This document shows, in pieces, positions 47,740-61,373 of a stretch of DNA of 64,000 nucleotides. How positions within the stretch are numbered: position 1 is the stretch's first letter; each line of letters starts with the position of its first letter. Source of the stretch: Macrobrachium rosenbergii (Eukaryota; Arthropoda; Malacostraca; Decapoda; Palaemonidae); NCBI RefSeq assembly GCF_040412425.1, contig NC_089795.1, forward strand, positions 82,083,663-82,147,662, written 5' to 3'. Made by a program: the position numbers and the translations under genes. Under the pieces are notes generated by a model, which saw nothing but the letters and a program-made list of their open reading frames with translations, made no database searches and had not been told where the DNA came from.

Positions 47740-50700
47740 GTACATACAGGAAGCCATCTATGTATAAGTGTAAGAAGTGGTATGCAGTATGGCAAACAGC
47801 ATATGAAATATAGGGAACAGGTAAGCAAAAGATTGTAGTGTTGTGAATGTTTGTAAGTTGTTGCATAGTATGTATTACTAACACAAAGAAAACCATGAAT
47901 ATGCCGAATAAGTGAACCTGTGATTACAGTATCATAAATTTATTCATGTCCAAAGGTGCTATAATGTAGTCAGGTTGTTTTATGAGGTTGAAGTTCATGT
48001 ATGTCTCATGCAGAATTTTAGTTCCATATCCCCTGTAGAGTTTAGTAACTTGCTGGATTATTTAGAATTGTTTTAAAGTTGTCATATTAGTTGTAGGTTT
48101 ATCATGTGTCATTAAGTAGATATTGAAGTTTCTTGTTGAATTTGAATTTATTTCATGATAGTACATTAGTTGCTCCTTTTAGGATGTGATAGTTATTGTT
48201 GTAATTTTTCTTAGTTATGTATGAATTATTTTAAATGGTAAGAGTGCTCCTAGGGAAGACATAATATAAAGTGGACAGTGCAGTGATAAATGTAAGATAC
48301 AATCTAAGGCACATGGATATTTTTAGAGGGAAACATGGTTCCTTGAGAGGTGATGTTTCATGTGAGATGCACAATTATTTCCTCATAATGTACAGTGAAT
48401 TTCTTGGAGGAAACTGTCTCTCTTTGAGCATCATGTCATAAAGCTTGGCTTATGACTTTTGTCACACCATTAACAAGGAACTCGGGTTTCAGAAAAGGAT
48501 AATTGCATTGATCAATCAATATTTCTCAGAGCTGTGTTGGATATAAACCTAAATTATATAGCACTTAAAACATATTGCTTTTATGCGATCCAGGTATTCT
48601 CTTGAAACACAATACTCACTTGCCTTTACTACTGTTTACCAGTGCATCACTTAAATGAGAAAGTGAGGTTTTATGTTCATGTGTTGTAAATGTTATGTTT
48701 TTTATCATTCATTTTGTCTTATCAGTCTCTCTAACAACCCTTTGAATATATATATTTTTTTGTAAATGTACGTTGGCTTATTCATGCATCTTTATTTTTC
48801 ATTTGTTCACTTTGTAGTGGTACAACATTGCTCTCTCTTGTCTTTCTGACTCGATGCCGTCCCACAATGTGTGAGGCAACTTACCAACTGTTGAATATGT
48901 AAATCAGCAAACCCATTCTGATCTGCTTTCAAGTGACATACCATAGAACAACGTAAAAGTAATTTAAACTTTAACTGGGATGACAAGTAAATTTTAAGGC
49001 TCTGATTTGTAAATAAGATTTGTAAGAATAAAGTAATGTGAAAATATAAAATATATCTATAATTTTTTGCTTACACATAATAAGTAGAACGACTTAGACG
49101 TGGATGGTCTTGGTAGTGTCATTAGTTGGGAACATTATTTCCCCAAATTCTAAGGGAGAGAAAAAGCCTGTAGTGATTTGATTACCTCTTTAAATGACTC
49201 ATAAATTCCAGAGGAGCCTCTCCCATAATTATAACAGCAGGCAATACCATTGTCCCTTCAAGTTCAGTGGGGTTTGGCCCCTAGTTTTCTGTGAATTTAA
49301 AATTACACAAATAATTTATGAATTTCCAAGGATAGGGCATTTGACCAGCCCCTAGGCTAGGTCAGGTTATTTTACTGACAAGTTGCATTTTTGGTCTTAA
49401 GGTTTGGTAAATTTTACTGAGAAAATCACAGATTAATTTAGAATTATCAGTAACTACTTTGCACTTGTAACAAAAGTGTAATAAAACCATACCAGTGGTC
49501 TTATCTTCACCTTAAATGTGGTTAAAACCACAATTAAGTGATCCCATAGTTCCAACTTCATGCATAAACATACTTCACCGTGGTATAGTTACTTGTTAAA
49601 GGTATTGACTTTGCAAAGGCTCCCAAGTCTTTGTTTCTGATCTTTTTCCAATCCTACAATTTATGTGTTGTCCCATTTTGTTATTGTTTTCAGTATTGTG
49701 AATAGACGAGGTTCAGTAAGATAATGAATTTTATATACTTATAAAATTCAGTAGAATAGAAAATTATATCAGAAAGGAACAGTAACACAGAGAGTGACAG
49801 ACAAGATTATAGGCTAGGCAAGCACATATTCCACATTACCATATGATTATTTCCATAAATTCACATCGACCATGATGTGTTTTGGATTGTCTGTGGACCT
49901 TGGGTGTAATGGTTGAGTAAATTTGTGTATGACATACCACATAGGTAATGATATTGTTAGTAGGATTAGTAATGTGTCACTGATATACAGTGAAGTAAAA
50001 TACAGACAGACCAGAGACATTAGGTACAGTTGCAAGTTATTTTTAAGTTTTGAATGTCTGTTTCATTTTTTATTACTGTAAGTGACACTCATTAAAAATT
50101 AAGCCTATTGAAAATATTTAAATTTTTGCAATATTATTTGTGTGGTTTAGTATATGGAAATTGACTAAATTTTTTTTATTAACCGTACCTTCCAAGTACC
50201 AGTATTTTTGAGTGACTTAATTTTATAAGTTTGTGTTATTCATGGTAGTAAGGAATAAAACAGGCTTTCATAATTTTACATTACACACATGCGTTATGCA
50301 AGTGATGTACTACTTCTGCATTTTCTCTCTACTTCAATTGTGTTTGTCTGCAACTTTAAAATTTTTTATTTTTAAAACTGACTTTTGCTTACCAATGAAA
50401 TTAGACTCAATACCTGTAGTTATTTGTGATTTTTTGTAACATTGAATTCTAAAGAGGTTTGTAGCATCAGAGGTTTATTTAAATTATTTGTTGATACTTT
50501 TTATAAACATAACAAAGTTAGTATAGCCCCAGTTTTGCCTTAATGTAATTAAGAGGCTTTGATCAACTACAGTTTATAGAGGAGCATCCTAATGATAGCC
50601 ATAGCCAGTTTTGAAGTATTGGCACCTTGTAATAAAAAAAGATTAGAAAGTACACTCCCTTCTAATTAGTTGTCACTGCTAAGCAACTGAGTTTGACTGC

Positions 50701-51880
50701 CTCCAGCTGGAATATAGGCAGTCTGTTAGATTAGTAGTGATTTACGCTTTTTACTGAGGTGGTCAGCTCAAAATTAACATTTATCAGCTGCTAATAAAGT
50801 ACTGCTGTTTAACTGCTGAACTATCAATAAACTTTCAGTTCGTATTGTAAGGACAGGAAAAGAAAGCAATAATTATGAGATTGATCTCAGTTTACTGCTG
50901 AACATTTAAATTGATTGAAGTTAATGTCTTGAAGTACCTTTTGATCATTGAAGACTTGAAAAATTTAGTTTTTTAACATAAAACATTTTTCAAGAGACAA
51001 ACCCATCAGTCAAGTCTTAGTCATAATTGTCCCTAAACACACTGATTCTTAAGTCGAAAAGATGGACAGTGTTTGGGGTAAACTAATTGATAGTTGTAAT
51101 AACTTTTAAGATGGAATAAACATGAGCTCCATGATTCTTTATATGTGCCTGTGCAATCTGTGGACCATTAGACAACAGTAACTACCAAGCCAGAATGAGG
51201 GGAAAAGAGATGGGCACTTAAAAATTTTAAAATATATCGTTGATGGGTTTGTTTGAGAAGTATATTTTAAAAATTTCATTTGTCCATAGCCTAGATTGGA
51301 ATTAAAGTGGGAAGTTTAGCTGCAGACATATCCCAGATTTTGCTAAGCCTCAGTTGATTCCTTGTGCACTTGAAGACGGGTTAGGTCAGGATCACATACT
51401 CATGAGGTAATGAGAGCAGTTGAACACTCAAAGAGCAAAGCAGATGGTTTGTACTTTAAAAACCTTAGGTATTTACAGTGATCACTAGCCATTCACATAT
51501 GGTGTAGAAGCTCACAATCTCAGAAGGCTGTTTCCCTTGAGAGCGAATGAAGAATATAAAACATGTCATTAAAACTTGACCCACAGTAACTAATGGTCTT
51601 AGTCAGTACAGACCCATCCCTTGCTTTTAAAGCCTAAAAGATGGATCAAGGCCAAGGCAAACTGACATCACATATATGCGTTTGTGATGGTTGCAGTCTT
51701 GATGTTAACCTCAAGTGTTAAGGAAGTTTAGAAATCCTTATCTTGTGCAGGGTCACCTGAGAATCCTGATAGTGGGTCAGTAATTGTTTAGGATGATGTC
51801 TTGGTCAGTGTAACCCCATGTTCTTCAAAATTTGTTTCCTTAGTTGATGAGTGGATAAAATAATCCATGGTTCTTGCTCC
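47740..51880. other. Downstream flank, AT-rich, nothing recognised
   Basis: No coding or transposon motif could be supported. Part may be an extended 3' UTR of FAM136A. Confidence 0.45.
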
Positions 51881-51899
51881 TCAAGTGTCTGGTTCTATT

Positions 51900-52450
51900 C
51901 AATGCTGAAATCAAACTTATAGTAGTTGCATGGTCCTGAGTGGCAGCAGTCTTGGCAACAGTGTGGGGTGATTAAAACTTGAGAGGCTGTAGCCAGACTG
52001 AAGCAAAGAACTCTGAACTGAAACACTGCCTCCAAACAAAGTAAAATACTCTTGATGCCTGATGAATTGGAACATGGGAAACTGTATCCTGTAGATATAA
52101 TGATGCTGTGACATTCTGCTTCCTGACAGCCTTTCTCGCCAACTTGTCTCCATCCAGAAGGTCTGCTGCAGGAAATTGTTCAAAGGTCCAAGGTTAAAGA
52201 CTGGTTGATATCCTTTTGCCTTCAGGACCAGAAAAAGCTGGCCAGAATCCGGGTGATTCATCTGTCATACACTCAATTACTGGTTTCCCTGACCATCAGC
52301 TGCACCTTGTTGTCAAGGGACCTGGACCCTTTGCTATTCAGCGTATTCCAAATTCCACCGGGTAAGACATCAGAGGGGCATGCCTCTAAAATGGGGAGTT
52401 GGTAACTTAACCATAATGTGCCATAACCCCAAGATATCTGGAGACAAAAT
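51900..52450 (-). mobile_element. DIRS-like reverse transcriptase remnant
   Basis: The minus strand, moving through three frames, reads SGQLFLVLKAKGYQPVFNLG then PLNNFLQQTFWMET (from 52261 downwards). It continues with DTVSHVPIHQASRVFYFVW (about 52090-52035) and FQFRVLCFSLATASQ (about 52024-51979). The order matches the RPVxxLxxLN, DLKDAYxHVPIHxxSR and FQFxxLCFGLxxAPQ blocks of DIRS-type (and related) retroelement polymerases. Frameshifts show decay. Less recognisable, similarly GC-richer sequence continues to ~52980. Confidence 0.65.
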
Positions 52451-53000
52451 CACTGGTGGAAGAGATAAGCATGAATGTCTGGGTTCCTCACTTGCCTCTT
52501 AATTCTCCACAACTGAGACTTAAAAGGAGCTGCCATCCTCATCTTGTTCCAAAGGGCAGCCGTTGTCTCTTGGAAGGGGTGTGTCCAGTAGGCATTTACT
52601 GTTATCTCCTAGGGAAGATCCTGAAAGTTCCAGCTTAGTAGCATAACAGGTGAAAGTCAAAGGGTGGCTGCTCTTGGCAGGTGTAGAGGAATGCTTGGAA
52701 GTTGAGGCTCCAAGGTCAGTTATGATTGCCTGACCATTTTTGTAGAAAGCTTCTCAGCATTACAGTCTGGGTAGCAGACTTGTTCTTCCAGGTTGTTTTG
52801 GAGAGACGGGAAAAGATCCTTGGCAAAAGCATCCCACTTTTTCATCACAATTGGTGGACAAGTACACGATCATCTTGGTGTATGTACAGTATTAAACCTC
52901 TCTGCAGCTCTCGCCACTTTGGTCACAACTCTAGAAGACATCTTTTCATGCTAACGGAGAACTGAGTTTTTCAAGGACTGAATATCTTACAGGAACTTAA
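52451..53000 (-). mobile_element. Probable upstream part of the DIRS-like remnant
   Basis: The base composition resembles the adjacent polymerase remnant. Minus frames are broken by stops and no motif can be named. Confidence 0.3.
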
Positions 53001-56000
53001 GCTTTATATCTCTACAATAGATAGCTTAATGAGTGTTTGTTTCTGTCTAATTTAAATAAAAGACTAGAAAGACGAGATATCCATCCTGGCACCCTTATGT
53101 GGGTCAAAATGAGGTAAAAAAAGAAATAGAGGTGGCAGTGTTAAAATTCTGTATGATTATTTTTTGTCATACAGTAACAATTATCTCTTACATTGCCATG
53201 TTTATTCTAGGTTTGGTAATAAATTTGTGTGATGACACTCAACCTTCTATTGTTTTATTGCTTTATTTACTATAGGCCTCTAAAATTATCTTAAATTGTC
53301 ATGTATTGCTTTCTACCATACACATGTATTTTTATCAGTTTTCCATATAGTTTGACATGTCTTTTTCTTTTCTATTTTGCAGTAGTAGTGCCACTTTATC
53401 TTTTACTACAGTGGAAGTCTATAAAAAATAAGAAAAACTTAATTTTAAGTTTTATTGTATTGATTACTGTAATAATGTATATGAGTAATATACTCTTTCA
53501 TGTAGTATCATTGGAAATGATTGCTGTTCCCATTGCATTGATTTTGCAAAGTTTTCCCCTTTTAACTTATCTTTTTGTTTGGTTTTGAAAGAGATAGAAT
53601 CTAACTAAAAGACAGTCCCCAGGAAGTAGCGGTAGTTTATATTTAACATTTTGTGTAGCATCAGCATTGGTCACAGAGGGATGAATTAAGAATACAAATA
53701 CATGGTTATATATACTAAATTTTGTTGTCCCACCACTGTTTCTGTTGCATTTCTCAATTTGTATGGACTGATTCTTTACTAGGTGGATGTTTACCATCTG
53801 CCATCCATCTGAAGCTTCTATTGGATGGTATAGGAAGCATTAAGTTGGGTGGATTGTGGAGGTTCTTCATATAGCTGGCACCTCAGTAGGTTGGGAGTGG
53901 CTGGTGCCAGTGTTGGTGCACCTAAATTTCTTTACTTCTTTTGATGATAAATGGTAAAATTTCAGTGTTCATAGTTTGTTTATATTTCTGTAAGTATGTT
54001 ATCTTTGAGAGGCAGTCTTTTTAAATAGGGTTTGGGGTCCAAGATTTCCGTAGCTTCTATCATGATCCCTGTTATAATGGTTATAATTGTGCCAGCCTGA
54101 AAGTAGGATAGATGCATAGCAAGATGGGCAGTAGTCATACCTATGTCATTTTGAGACATTTCTCAGCTGGGCAATTAAACTCAGTAGTGCTTACACATTG
54201 AAGCAATAGAGCATGAAATTAGTGACAAATGCAAGTAAGATTAGGTATTAAAAAAGCAGGAATGAAAATGACAATGAATGTGTATTGCATAATGCTGAAG
54301 AGAAACTTGGGAATGGTCTCGAGCTGAAGTGCAGTGTGAGGAGACATAATAGAATGGGTGGGGTAGTTACTGTTGTCCAATATTCTGTGTAGCTTTCCTG
54401 CTTCTGTCTTTCAGACTTCAGACTAGGCATGTTGGGAGAATTATGACTGTGGTTCGGTCTCTGCATAATTGATGGGTTTACTGTGAGGTTGGCGTAAAAT
54501 AAAATGATAATGTACCAATTGTATAATAAGGAGGATGCTGGTTATTCAGTTTTTTTTTTTAACTACAAAATTGCTCAAGAAGTATAACTTGGAATAATAG
54601 GTAAACCAAAACGTTTAAAATAAATGTGAAATTTAAACAAAAGGGCAAAGCTGGAATGTCTCACTGGAGTTTTAACTCATTCTGAAATTGGCCATCCTGT
54701 ATATTCTTGCTCAGTAATTGTAAAGGATTTTTTCTGTGGATGGCACTACTTAATAATAATGCTGTCCATTCTATAAGTCTAATGGACTTCATATGCAGTC
54801 AGTAGACTTACACCTAGCATGATTAATGTATGGCATTAATACTAGTGGATGAAATTTCAGTAAATGATCTTTAACATTTCTATGTCACCCACTTGTCTAT
54901 CCTTGTCTTTGTTTGATTTTTCCTTATAACTATTTTGTGTTGTACAGTGGTTTGAAGAATGAAGCCTTGGGATATTTTGTTCAAGGTGGTAATGTGCTGC
55001 CAGCTTAGGCCAGTGCTTCAGGGGAAGAGTATTCAGATATAATAGCCTCTTCTTTGAAGAGCTGTGTGATTTCATAGGCATGGGGCTTAACTGTGGAGTG
55101 TTACATTAATGATTCGAATTTTAACATTGTACCATGTCAAACAAGGGGTAAATGCACAAGCTCTAGATCCATTTGATAGTTTCTTGAAATTGATATAAAT
55201 TTCTGTGATTATGACACAGCTGTCATTTGTTATGCCTTAGAAAACCTGAGGATGTAGGGTGAAAGTAAAAATGAATAATAAAAAACTTAATGATATAGAA
55301 AACCTGAGGATGTAGGGTGAAAGTAAAAATGAATAATAAACAACTTAATGATATCCAGGATCTTTTGCAGAACAGGAGTGGAATGACAATACATTCATGG
55401 GCTTGGGACTTAAAATGTGTGTGGCTTATTATTATATTTTAATAAATAAGAAACCCCACTGACTCTCACCTTGAAACGTACTTTAGGGTGGCAAGCAGGG
55501 TTTGTGCATGAGGGAAAAGTATCGAGGCAAAACTTTTAAAGTTGATCAACTAGGTGGGAGACAAAAGAAAATGATGAAAAGCATAAGACAACTAGCTATG
55601 CAGCTGTGGCCTGAAAAGATGGTGCTTTGTACACTAGGTTTCACGATGTGTGTTGTGAAAAGTCTTGTAGTTCATAGATTTCTGTAAAAAGAACATTTTT
55701 AAAGGTATACTATTATGCATATTTTGTTTTCAGGTTATCAAGAGAATGACTGTGCAGAGTTTAAAGTTAAGATAATTATTCCTGTAACATTACCAAACTG
55801 TACCTGATCTGATGTAGTTTAAGACTGTTGCCATTGTAAATGGAACAGAAGTATGTGGGATCTCTCATCAAAGTAAGCTTTATGGAACCTTTTTCACCAA
55901 AGTAAGCTTTTGAAATTTTTCACTTACGTAGGTCTTGTATTTGAGTAGTACTATACTGTACTGTATACCTTTGAAGAAGGACAAAGATTTCATGCACACT

Positions 56001-57772
56001 TTCACCAAACTCATTACGGGAATGCATTTTTGATACATGAACTTGAATATTTATCATGCAGAGGTCTTCATTCGGTAAATTCAGTATTAATCATTACAAA
56101 CACAGTAACATAACATTGTATCAGCACCCAAAAATTTACAACTTCAGTACCTATTACATTTAGTACATTTACTGTTAAAAGTTCAGCATTGTGGGAATAC
56201 AAAGATAGTAAAAACTCAGTTTAATGATAAAGCATTTGCAAATCTCTGTCAAGTAGTTAGATGATAGAAATAGTTTGAAAGTGTTTTTAATACATTGTGT
56301 GGTACAGTAAGCATGACTAAAAATTGTAGTCCTGGTTCCATAAACCTCCCATTTAATATTAAAGTAAATATGAAAACTTACATGATGATATGGTAGGTAT
56401 GAAAACTTGTTTCATCAAGAAGTACTGTTTCAACAAAATTATTGCTTTGCTGAAATGCAAGTTCAGCAGTTTTCCTCAGTAATCCATGGGCTAAATCCAC
56501 TGATTTTTTAAACAGAAAGGTCAGTTTTGGTTAGGGATGTCAGGTTAGGCTGAGCCCAGAAATTCCAAAATTGGATTATTTTTCAAAGAAATGGAAGTTG
56601 TCTAAACAAACCAACATATTTGATGTAATTTTACTATGAGGAAAAAAATGAATTTTAGAATACCTGTAATCTGCTCGTGATTGTTACTGCAACAAAATAC
56701 TGTACTTGATCAATAATGGCATTATCTGTGACGTCAAATTGTTAGTGAGGTAAGATTTGAGTCAGAAATAAAAATTTCCAATAAGATTGCTGTCAGCGAT
56801 CTTAGCATTTTAGAAATTTATAATAATAGGAGTTGTAAACTTCCATAGCTTGCAACGATGATGTGCATACAGACTTGGGCTATCCCACATTGTCTCCTAG
56901 AGAGGGTATGTAAGGTGAGGCGGGATTCAGGCATAAGGGAAATGCCAACAACAGGCATAATTTACCAGTGGCAAGGAAAAATCCCAAAACAGTACCAGGA
57001 CACTTGTTCTTCCAGTTGTGTGGTGAGGAAATCACATCCCTGAGGTTCTCAGAAATTGATATTTAGATAAGGGGACCTCTTGGTTTGACTGACTAGACTT
57101 TGCGGTACACCATTCAAACCCTGAAGGTAGCTATGATGTTTAAAGGTTATTTTGAAAACAAGCTAGAAAATTATGATTAAAGAATTAATGTATGCAGACA
57201 AAGAGATCATAACTTCCATTTTACAACAATTGCACATCCATGTGCCTATGGAAGGGGATGCTTAGGAGGAGAGGGGGAAAAATTCCAAAGGAATGGATGA
57301 AAAGATTACTTATTCCAGTGTGTAATGGGAAAAGGAAGAAGTTATTGTAGAATTAGGGTTGTTTAACAGTACGAAGTATTACGGGAAGATGCATTGTAGG
57401 GTTTTCTTGAGGACTGTGGTCATCACAACTGGCATAATATAGTGATGTAAAAGTAAAGAATGGGGCATCCGTTTGCAACCTGTGGGCCAGATGTAATAGA
57501 CAAAACCTGCCCAATTATAGGCTAAGAAGCCGAGTCAGTTAGAATAGTCAAAATTCTGCCTGGGATTGGTGGGCAAGAAAGGTTGCTCTTGAACAGGACG
57601 AACGTATTTTTCACTTAGAGGGATCACCTTTTGTTGTTTGTCACTGCTCTCGACCTTAACAGAAGGTTGCACCACATGACTCTTACGAATGATCCGCTAT
57701 TGTAGAACCTGAATGGATGCTTTGGCGCGGAAACGGAAATCTTTTTGTCATTACCCAAGAAAGGCCAATAAT

Positions 57773-57775
<3 letters not shown>
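53001..57775. other. Intergenic, AT-rich
   Basis: No gene was recognised. The only structured item is the 58-bp tandem duplication near 55238, listed separately. Confidence 0.45.
55238..55354 (+). repeat. 58-bp tandem duplication
   Basis: Two copies starting TAGAAAACCTGAGGATGTAG and ending in TTAATGATAT lie head to tail with about one mismatch (AAAAAC versus AAACAAC near the end), implying a recent origin. Confidence 0.95.
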
Positions 57776-57867
<92 letters not shown>

Positions 57868-58007
57868 GCTGATAAAATTTTCTCTAAAGGGTGAAAGTAA
57901 TATTCTCTCTTTTCCCCTCTCTCGGTGTATTGTTAAGATAAAGGATATAGATTTTAAATCGTGCTCTTTTCGTAGGGTAATAAAATTCTGACATTTTTCT
58001 TATAGTG

Positions 58008-58055
<48 letters not shown>
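57776..58055. repeat. Two (TC)n microsatellites
   Basis: A TC run with one interruption at 57776-57866 and a second at 58012-58055. The intervening ~145 bp also contains short TC clusters. Confidence 0.96.
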
Positions 58056-58058
<3 letters not shown>

Positions 58059-58898
58059 CACACAGTGGAAGACACTATCCCTCTCTAAACGCGTGGTAGC
58101 ACGTTTAGCTCGTATTTGAATAGACAAGGTTTGTTTCCGGAACCGTGCGAGGAAGGATCCGAAGGAACGATGTGAGAGGGTTTCATAATGTTTCCAGTAA
58201 CCTTCTGTTGACATAAGCGGGGAAGTAACTTCTTAATTGTTAGTCGTCTGTTGTGGGTTGGAAGGTGAGAAATAGTAGCCGTAAGTGATCAGTCAAGACC
58301 TAAAGAAGAGTACTACGTCAAAAAATGCGGAACCCATTTAACCCCTGTTTATGTCAAAATGTTATAGCATCCTTCCCTCACTTTTTTTTTTTTATTCCTT
58401 TTCTCTCTTGCTTACTTTCTTTTCTTCTTATTTTCTTTCTTTCTTTCTACACTCGTCGTGATGATCTTGACTGTGAATGTAATGTCCGCGCCGTGAGACC
58501 GGAAGTAGGAGACAAAAGTACACTGGGCTGACTTTCTTCTATCAGCTGCGGAGGAGGAGGAGGAAGGGAAGAACGCTTGACTTCAGACGCTTGTCATCAC
58601 TTTTTTAAAGTACTGGACGACGCAGCTCAAATTCTTTATTTGCGACTCTTGTAAATGCGTGTTTTTTTTTTTTTTTAAATGGGAATCCTGTATTTTTCAG
58701 AATGAAGACTATTACATGTATCTTATAACGTTAGAGAGGAAGAGAGAACTTTCCCTAAAACAATTTGTCGGTCGTTTGTTTGATTCTTTGTTGTTTTAAG
58801 AATAAAAAGAGCAAACTTTTTCCATTTCGTGCGTTACGTTTAGTCCTTTATGATACGTACAGCGCTTGGTGTTTTTTTTTATTAGATATGGCAGTCAG

Positions 58899-58936
<38 letters not shown>
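58899..58936. repeat. (TTA)n microsatellite
   Basis: A pure TTA run that abuts the SINE copy beginning CCCCGTAGGG. Confidence 0.95.
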
Positions 58937-58938
<2 letters not shown>

Positions 58939-59245
58939 CCCGTAGGGAGTAGTGCCGTCTGTGCACCTCGTGCAGTGCACTGTAGGCATTACTTAAGGTT
59001 CTTTGCAGCAAACCTTCGGCCCCTAGCTGTAAGCCCTTTCCTTCCTTTTACTGCACTTCCTTTCATATTCTCTTTCTTCTAACTTACTTTCCACCCTCTC
59101 CTAACAATTAATACATAGTGCAACTGCGAGGTTTTCCTCCTGTTACACCTTTCAGACCTTTTACTGTCAGTTTCCATTTCAGCGCTGAATGACCTCATAG
59201 GTCCCAGTGCTTGGCCTTTGGCCTAAATTCTATAATCAACTCAAC
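58937..59245 (+). repeat. Decapod SINE-like repeat, copy 1
   Basis: It reads CCCCGTAGGGAGTAGTGCCG, CACTGTAGGCATTACTTAAG, CCTCCTGTTACACCTTTCAG and CAGTGCTTGGCCTTTGGCCT, a word order I recognise as highly abundant in decapod genomes. It is non-coding. The small overlapping frame is incidental. Confidence 0.65.
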
Positions 59246-59252
59246 TCATTAT

Positions 59253-59345
59253 TATTATTATTATTATTATTAATCTGTACACATGGCCAACATTGGCCAC
59301 TGAACTTGTCATCCAAGCTTCCGCAAAACGGAATGCTTATGTTTA
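59253..59345 (-). repeat. (TTA)n plus truncated decapod repeat
   Basis: A short TTA run is followed by GGCCACTGAACTTGTCATCC and AAGCTTCCGCAAAACGGAAT. This matches the start of the 12703-13140 element (GGCCATTGAGTTAAAATACA, AAGCTTCCAAAGAATATGGT), again next to TTA. Confidence 0.5.
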
Positions 59346-59439
59346 GAGAGAGAGAAAAAAAAAGACGCCAATAGACGCAGTGTATGAGTAGATAGCATAA
59401 ACAAGATGAAAATAATCAATGAATAAATTAGTGGATCTC

Positions 59440-59695
59440 CGTAGGGGGTTGGTGCCATCAGTGCATCTCACGCGGTGCACTGCAGGCATTAGTTAGGTTC
59501 TTTGAAGCTTCCCTTCGGCCCCTAGCTACAACCCTTTTCATTCCTTTTACTGTACCTCTGTTCGTATTCCCGTTCTTCCGTCTGACTTTCCACCCTCTTC
59601 TGTTGTTTCATAGTACAACTGCGATGTTTTCCTCCTGTTACACCTTTCAAACCTTTCGACTATCAATTTCCCTTGGGCCAAAGTTCTGTATTACA
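59440..59695 (+). repeat. Decapod SINE-like repeat, copy 2
   Basis: A direct second copy of the 58937-59245 family: CTCCGTAGGGGGTTGGTGCC, GCACTGCAGGCATTAGTTAG and CCTCCTGTTACACCTTTCAA. It is shortened at the right end, lacking most of the GCTTGGCCTTTGGCC tail. Confidence 0.65.
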
Positions 59696-60913
59696 CTAGT
59701 AAAAGTAATCAGCAGCAATAACATTTGACGACGTTAATTAATGATTCTTCTGGTGAGAGGTCTGTACTCAACTTTCGGATGAGTGCCTGCATTCAAAGGC
59801 ATTACAGTATTTAATTTGATAAATGTGTGGATGGTCCTGAAAAATTAACGATTTCTTCACGTACACCTATAAGATTATTCCTTTTGTGGAGCCTTTTATT
59901 ACGAACGCCAGTTTATTCTAGGACATTTTATTTTATTCCTTAACCGTCCACGGCTAAATTTTAGGCTGCTGTAATGATGATTATAGACCCTGAAAAAAAT
60001 ACTAATAAAATAGTGTTTTACGTTGTTCACATGAAGAAAATATCGTAATAATGTCTTCCAATGGCTGGCATAGCTTTGGACAAGCAGGCCGGGTTAAAAA
60101 AAACTATATATATTTTCTTTAGTTTGTTTATAGTTCCTCGTGCGTTGTATATGCTTTCATGTTTGTGTTGTTCAGAGTAACGTTCATCCTTTTCGATAAG
60201 GAGTCAGCTAGGTAAAAGGCGCCAAGAAATATGCTGAATAGACAAAAGTAACTGAACCGTTCACTTAAAGGAGAAAGTTTAAAGAGACTCCCAGCGAGAT
60301 GTGTGAAATGAAAACATTCATACCAGCGCTGTTGTGCCCCTGACTTCCGTATTGGTAAATGGAAAAGATCAAATGCAAGATGAATTAAATTTTAAGTAAA
60401 GGGATCTGCAATATATGGTAATTGATCCATCTTTGTAAGCATTATGTATGAACACGACCTTTCAACAAATGGGATATGCAATGTATGGTAATTGCTCTAT
60501 CTCTTTAGCATTGTATTTTGGCAAAAGAAAAACACCAGCTAGATACTGGATCAATGCAGCCTTTGCCCCCATGCAACTGCATTTTGATGGCAAATAGATG
60601 GGCTTATGTTGGCGACTTCTAAGCATTATAAGAACTTTGTGTCAATGAAGTTACATCAGTTGCACGCTAGAAGCCATACATATGTGGCATAACGCGAGCA
60701 CCAGTAGGTTTCTCGGGTTGCTTACCAAAGGCAACACGATTTAAGTCAGTGTGTTCATGTTTTTAAATTTCCCCAGCGTCGTTAATACGTGAAGGAAGGA
60801 ACAACCTGTAGATCGCAAAACGGCGTAATTAGTGCTGAAACAGATTAAATTTCTATTACGAAATTGGTGTAAGATACTAGGCCCCTGAAACACACGCACA
60901 CACACTCACATAT

Positions 60914-60943
60914 ATATACATATACAGTATATATCTGTATACA

Positions 60944-60999
<56 letters not shown>

Positions 61000-61003
61000 T
61001 ATA

Positions 61004-61050
<47 letters not shown>

Positions 61051-61120
61051 ACATATATATACAGTATATCTATACATTATATATGTAAATATATACATAT
61101 ACATATATATATATACATAC
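60914..61120. repeat. (TA)n-rich microsatellite tract
   Basis: Several TA runs are broken by single-base changes, with ACAGTATAT interruptions. Confidence 0.95.
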
Positions 61121-61159
61121 TGTATACCGCAAAAAACACAAATACACTATTTATAATAT

Positions 61160-61324
61160 TATTACTTTCACAGAGGGCCTCAATAATACGGAAGGTTCAA
61201 AAGGCTAGATTATTTATTTCCAAGCTTTCAGAGGCTCCTCTGCCTCCATCTTCAAGGGACCTTGGAAATACAGAACCTCCTCTTTTGAACCTTCCATATC
61301 ATTGAGGCCCTCTGTGGAAGTAAT
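61160..61324. mobile_element. 165-bp palindromic (foldback) element
   Basis: The outer arms 61160-61204 and 61278-61324 are near-perfect reverse complements (ATTACTTTCACAGAGGGCCT versus its complement ending CCTCTGTGGAAGTAAT). A second inner pair, TATTTCCAAG (61214-61223) and CTTGGAAATA (61261-61270), extends the stem. It is flanked by TA-rich sequence and a (TATG)n run, and is non-coding. Confidence 0.8.
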
Positions 61325-61342
61325 ACATTCATACATATATAT

Positions 61343-61344
<2 letters not shown>

Positions 61345-61372
<28 letters not shown>
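61345..61372. repeat. (TATG)n microsatellite
   Basis: A run of ATGT tetranucleotides following the palindrome. Confidence 0.9.

Positions 61373-61373
<1 letters not shown>

Noticed and set aside
58765..59082. A 105-residue plus-strand frame with poly-Leu
   Set aside because: It is made of the TTA run and the SINE-like repeat.
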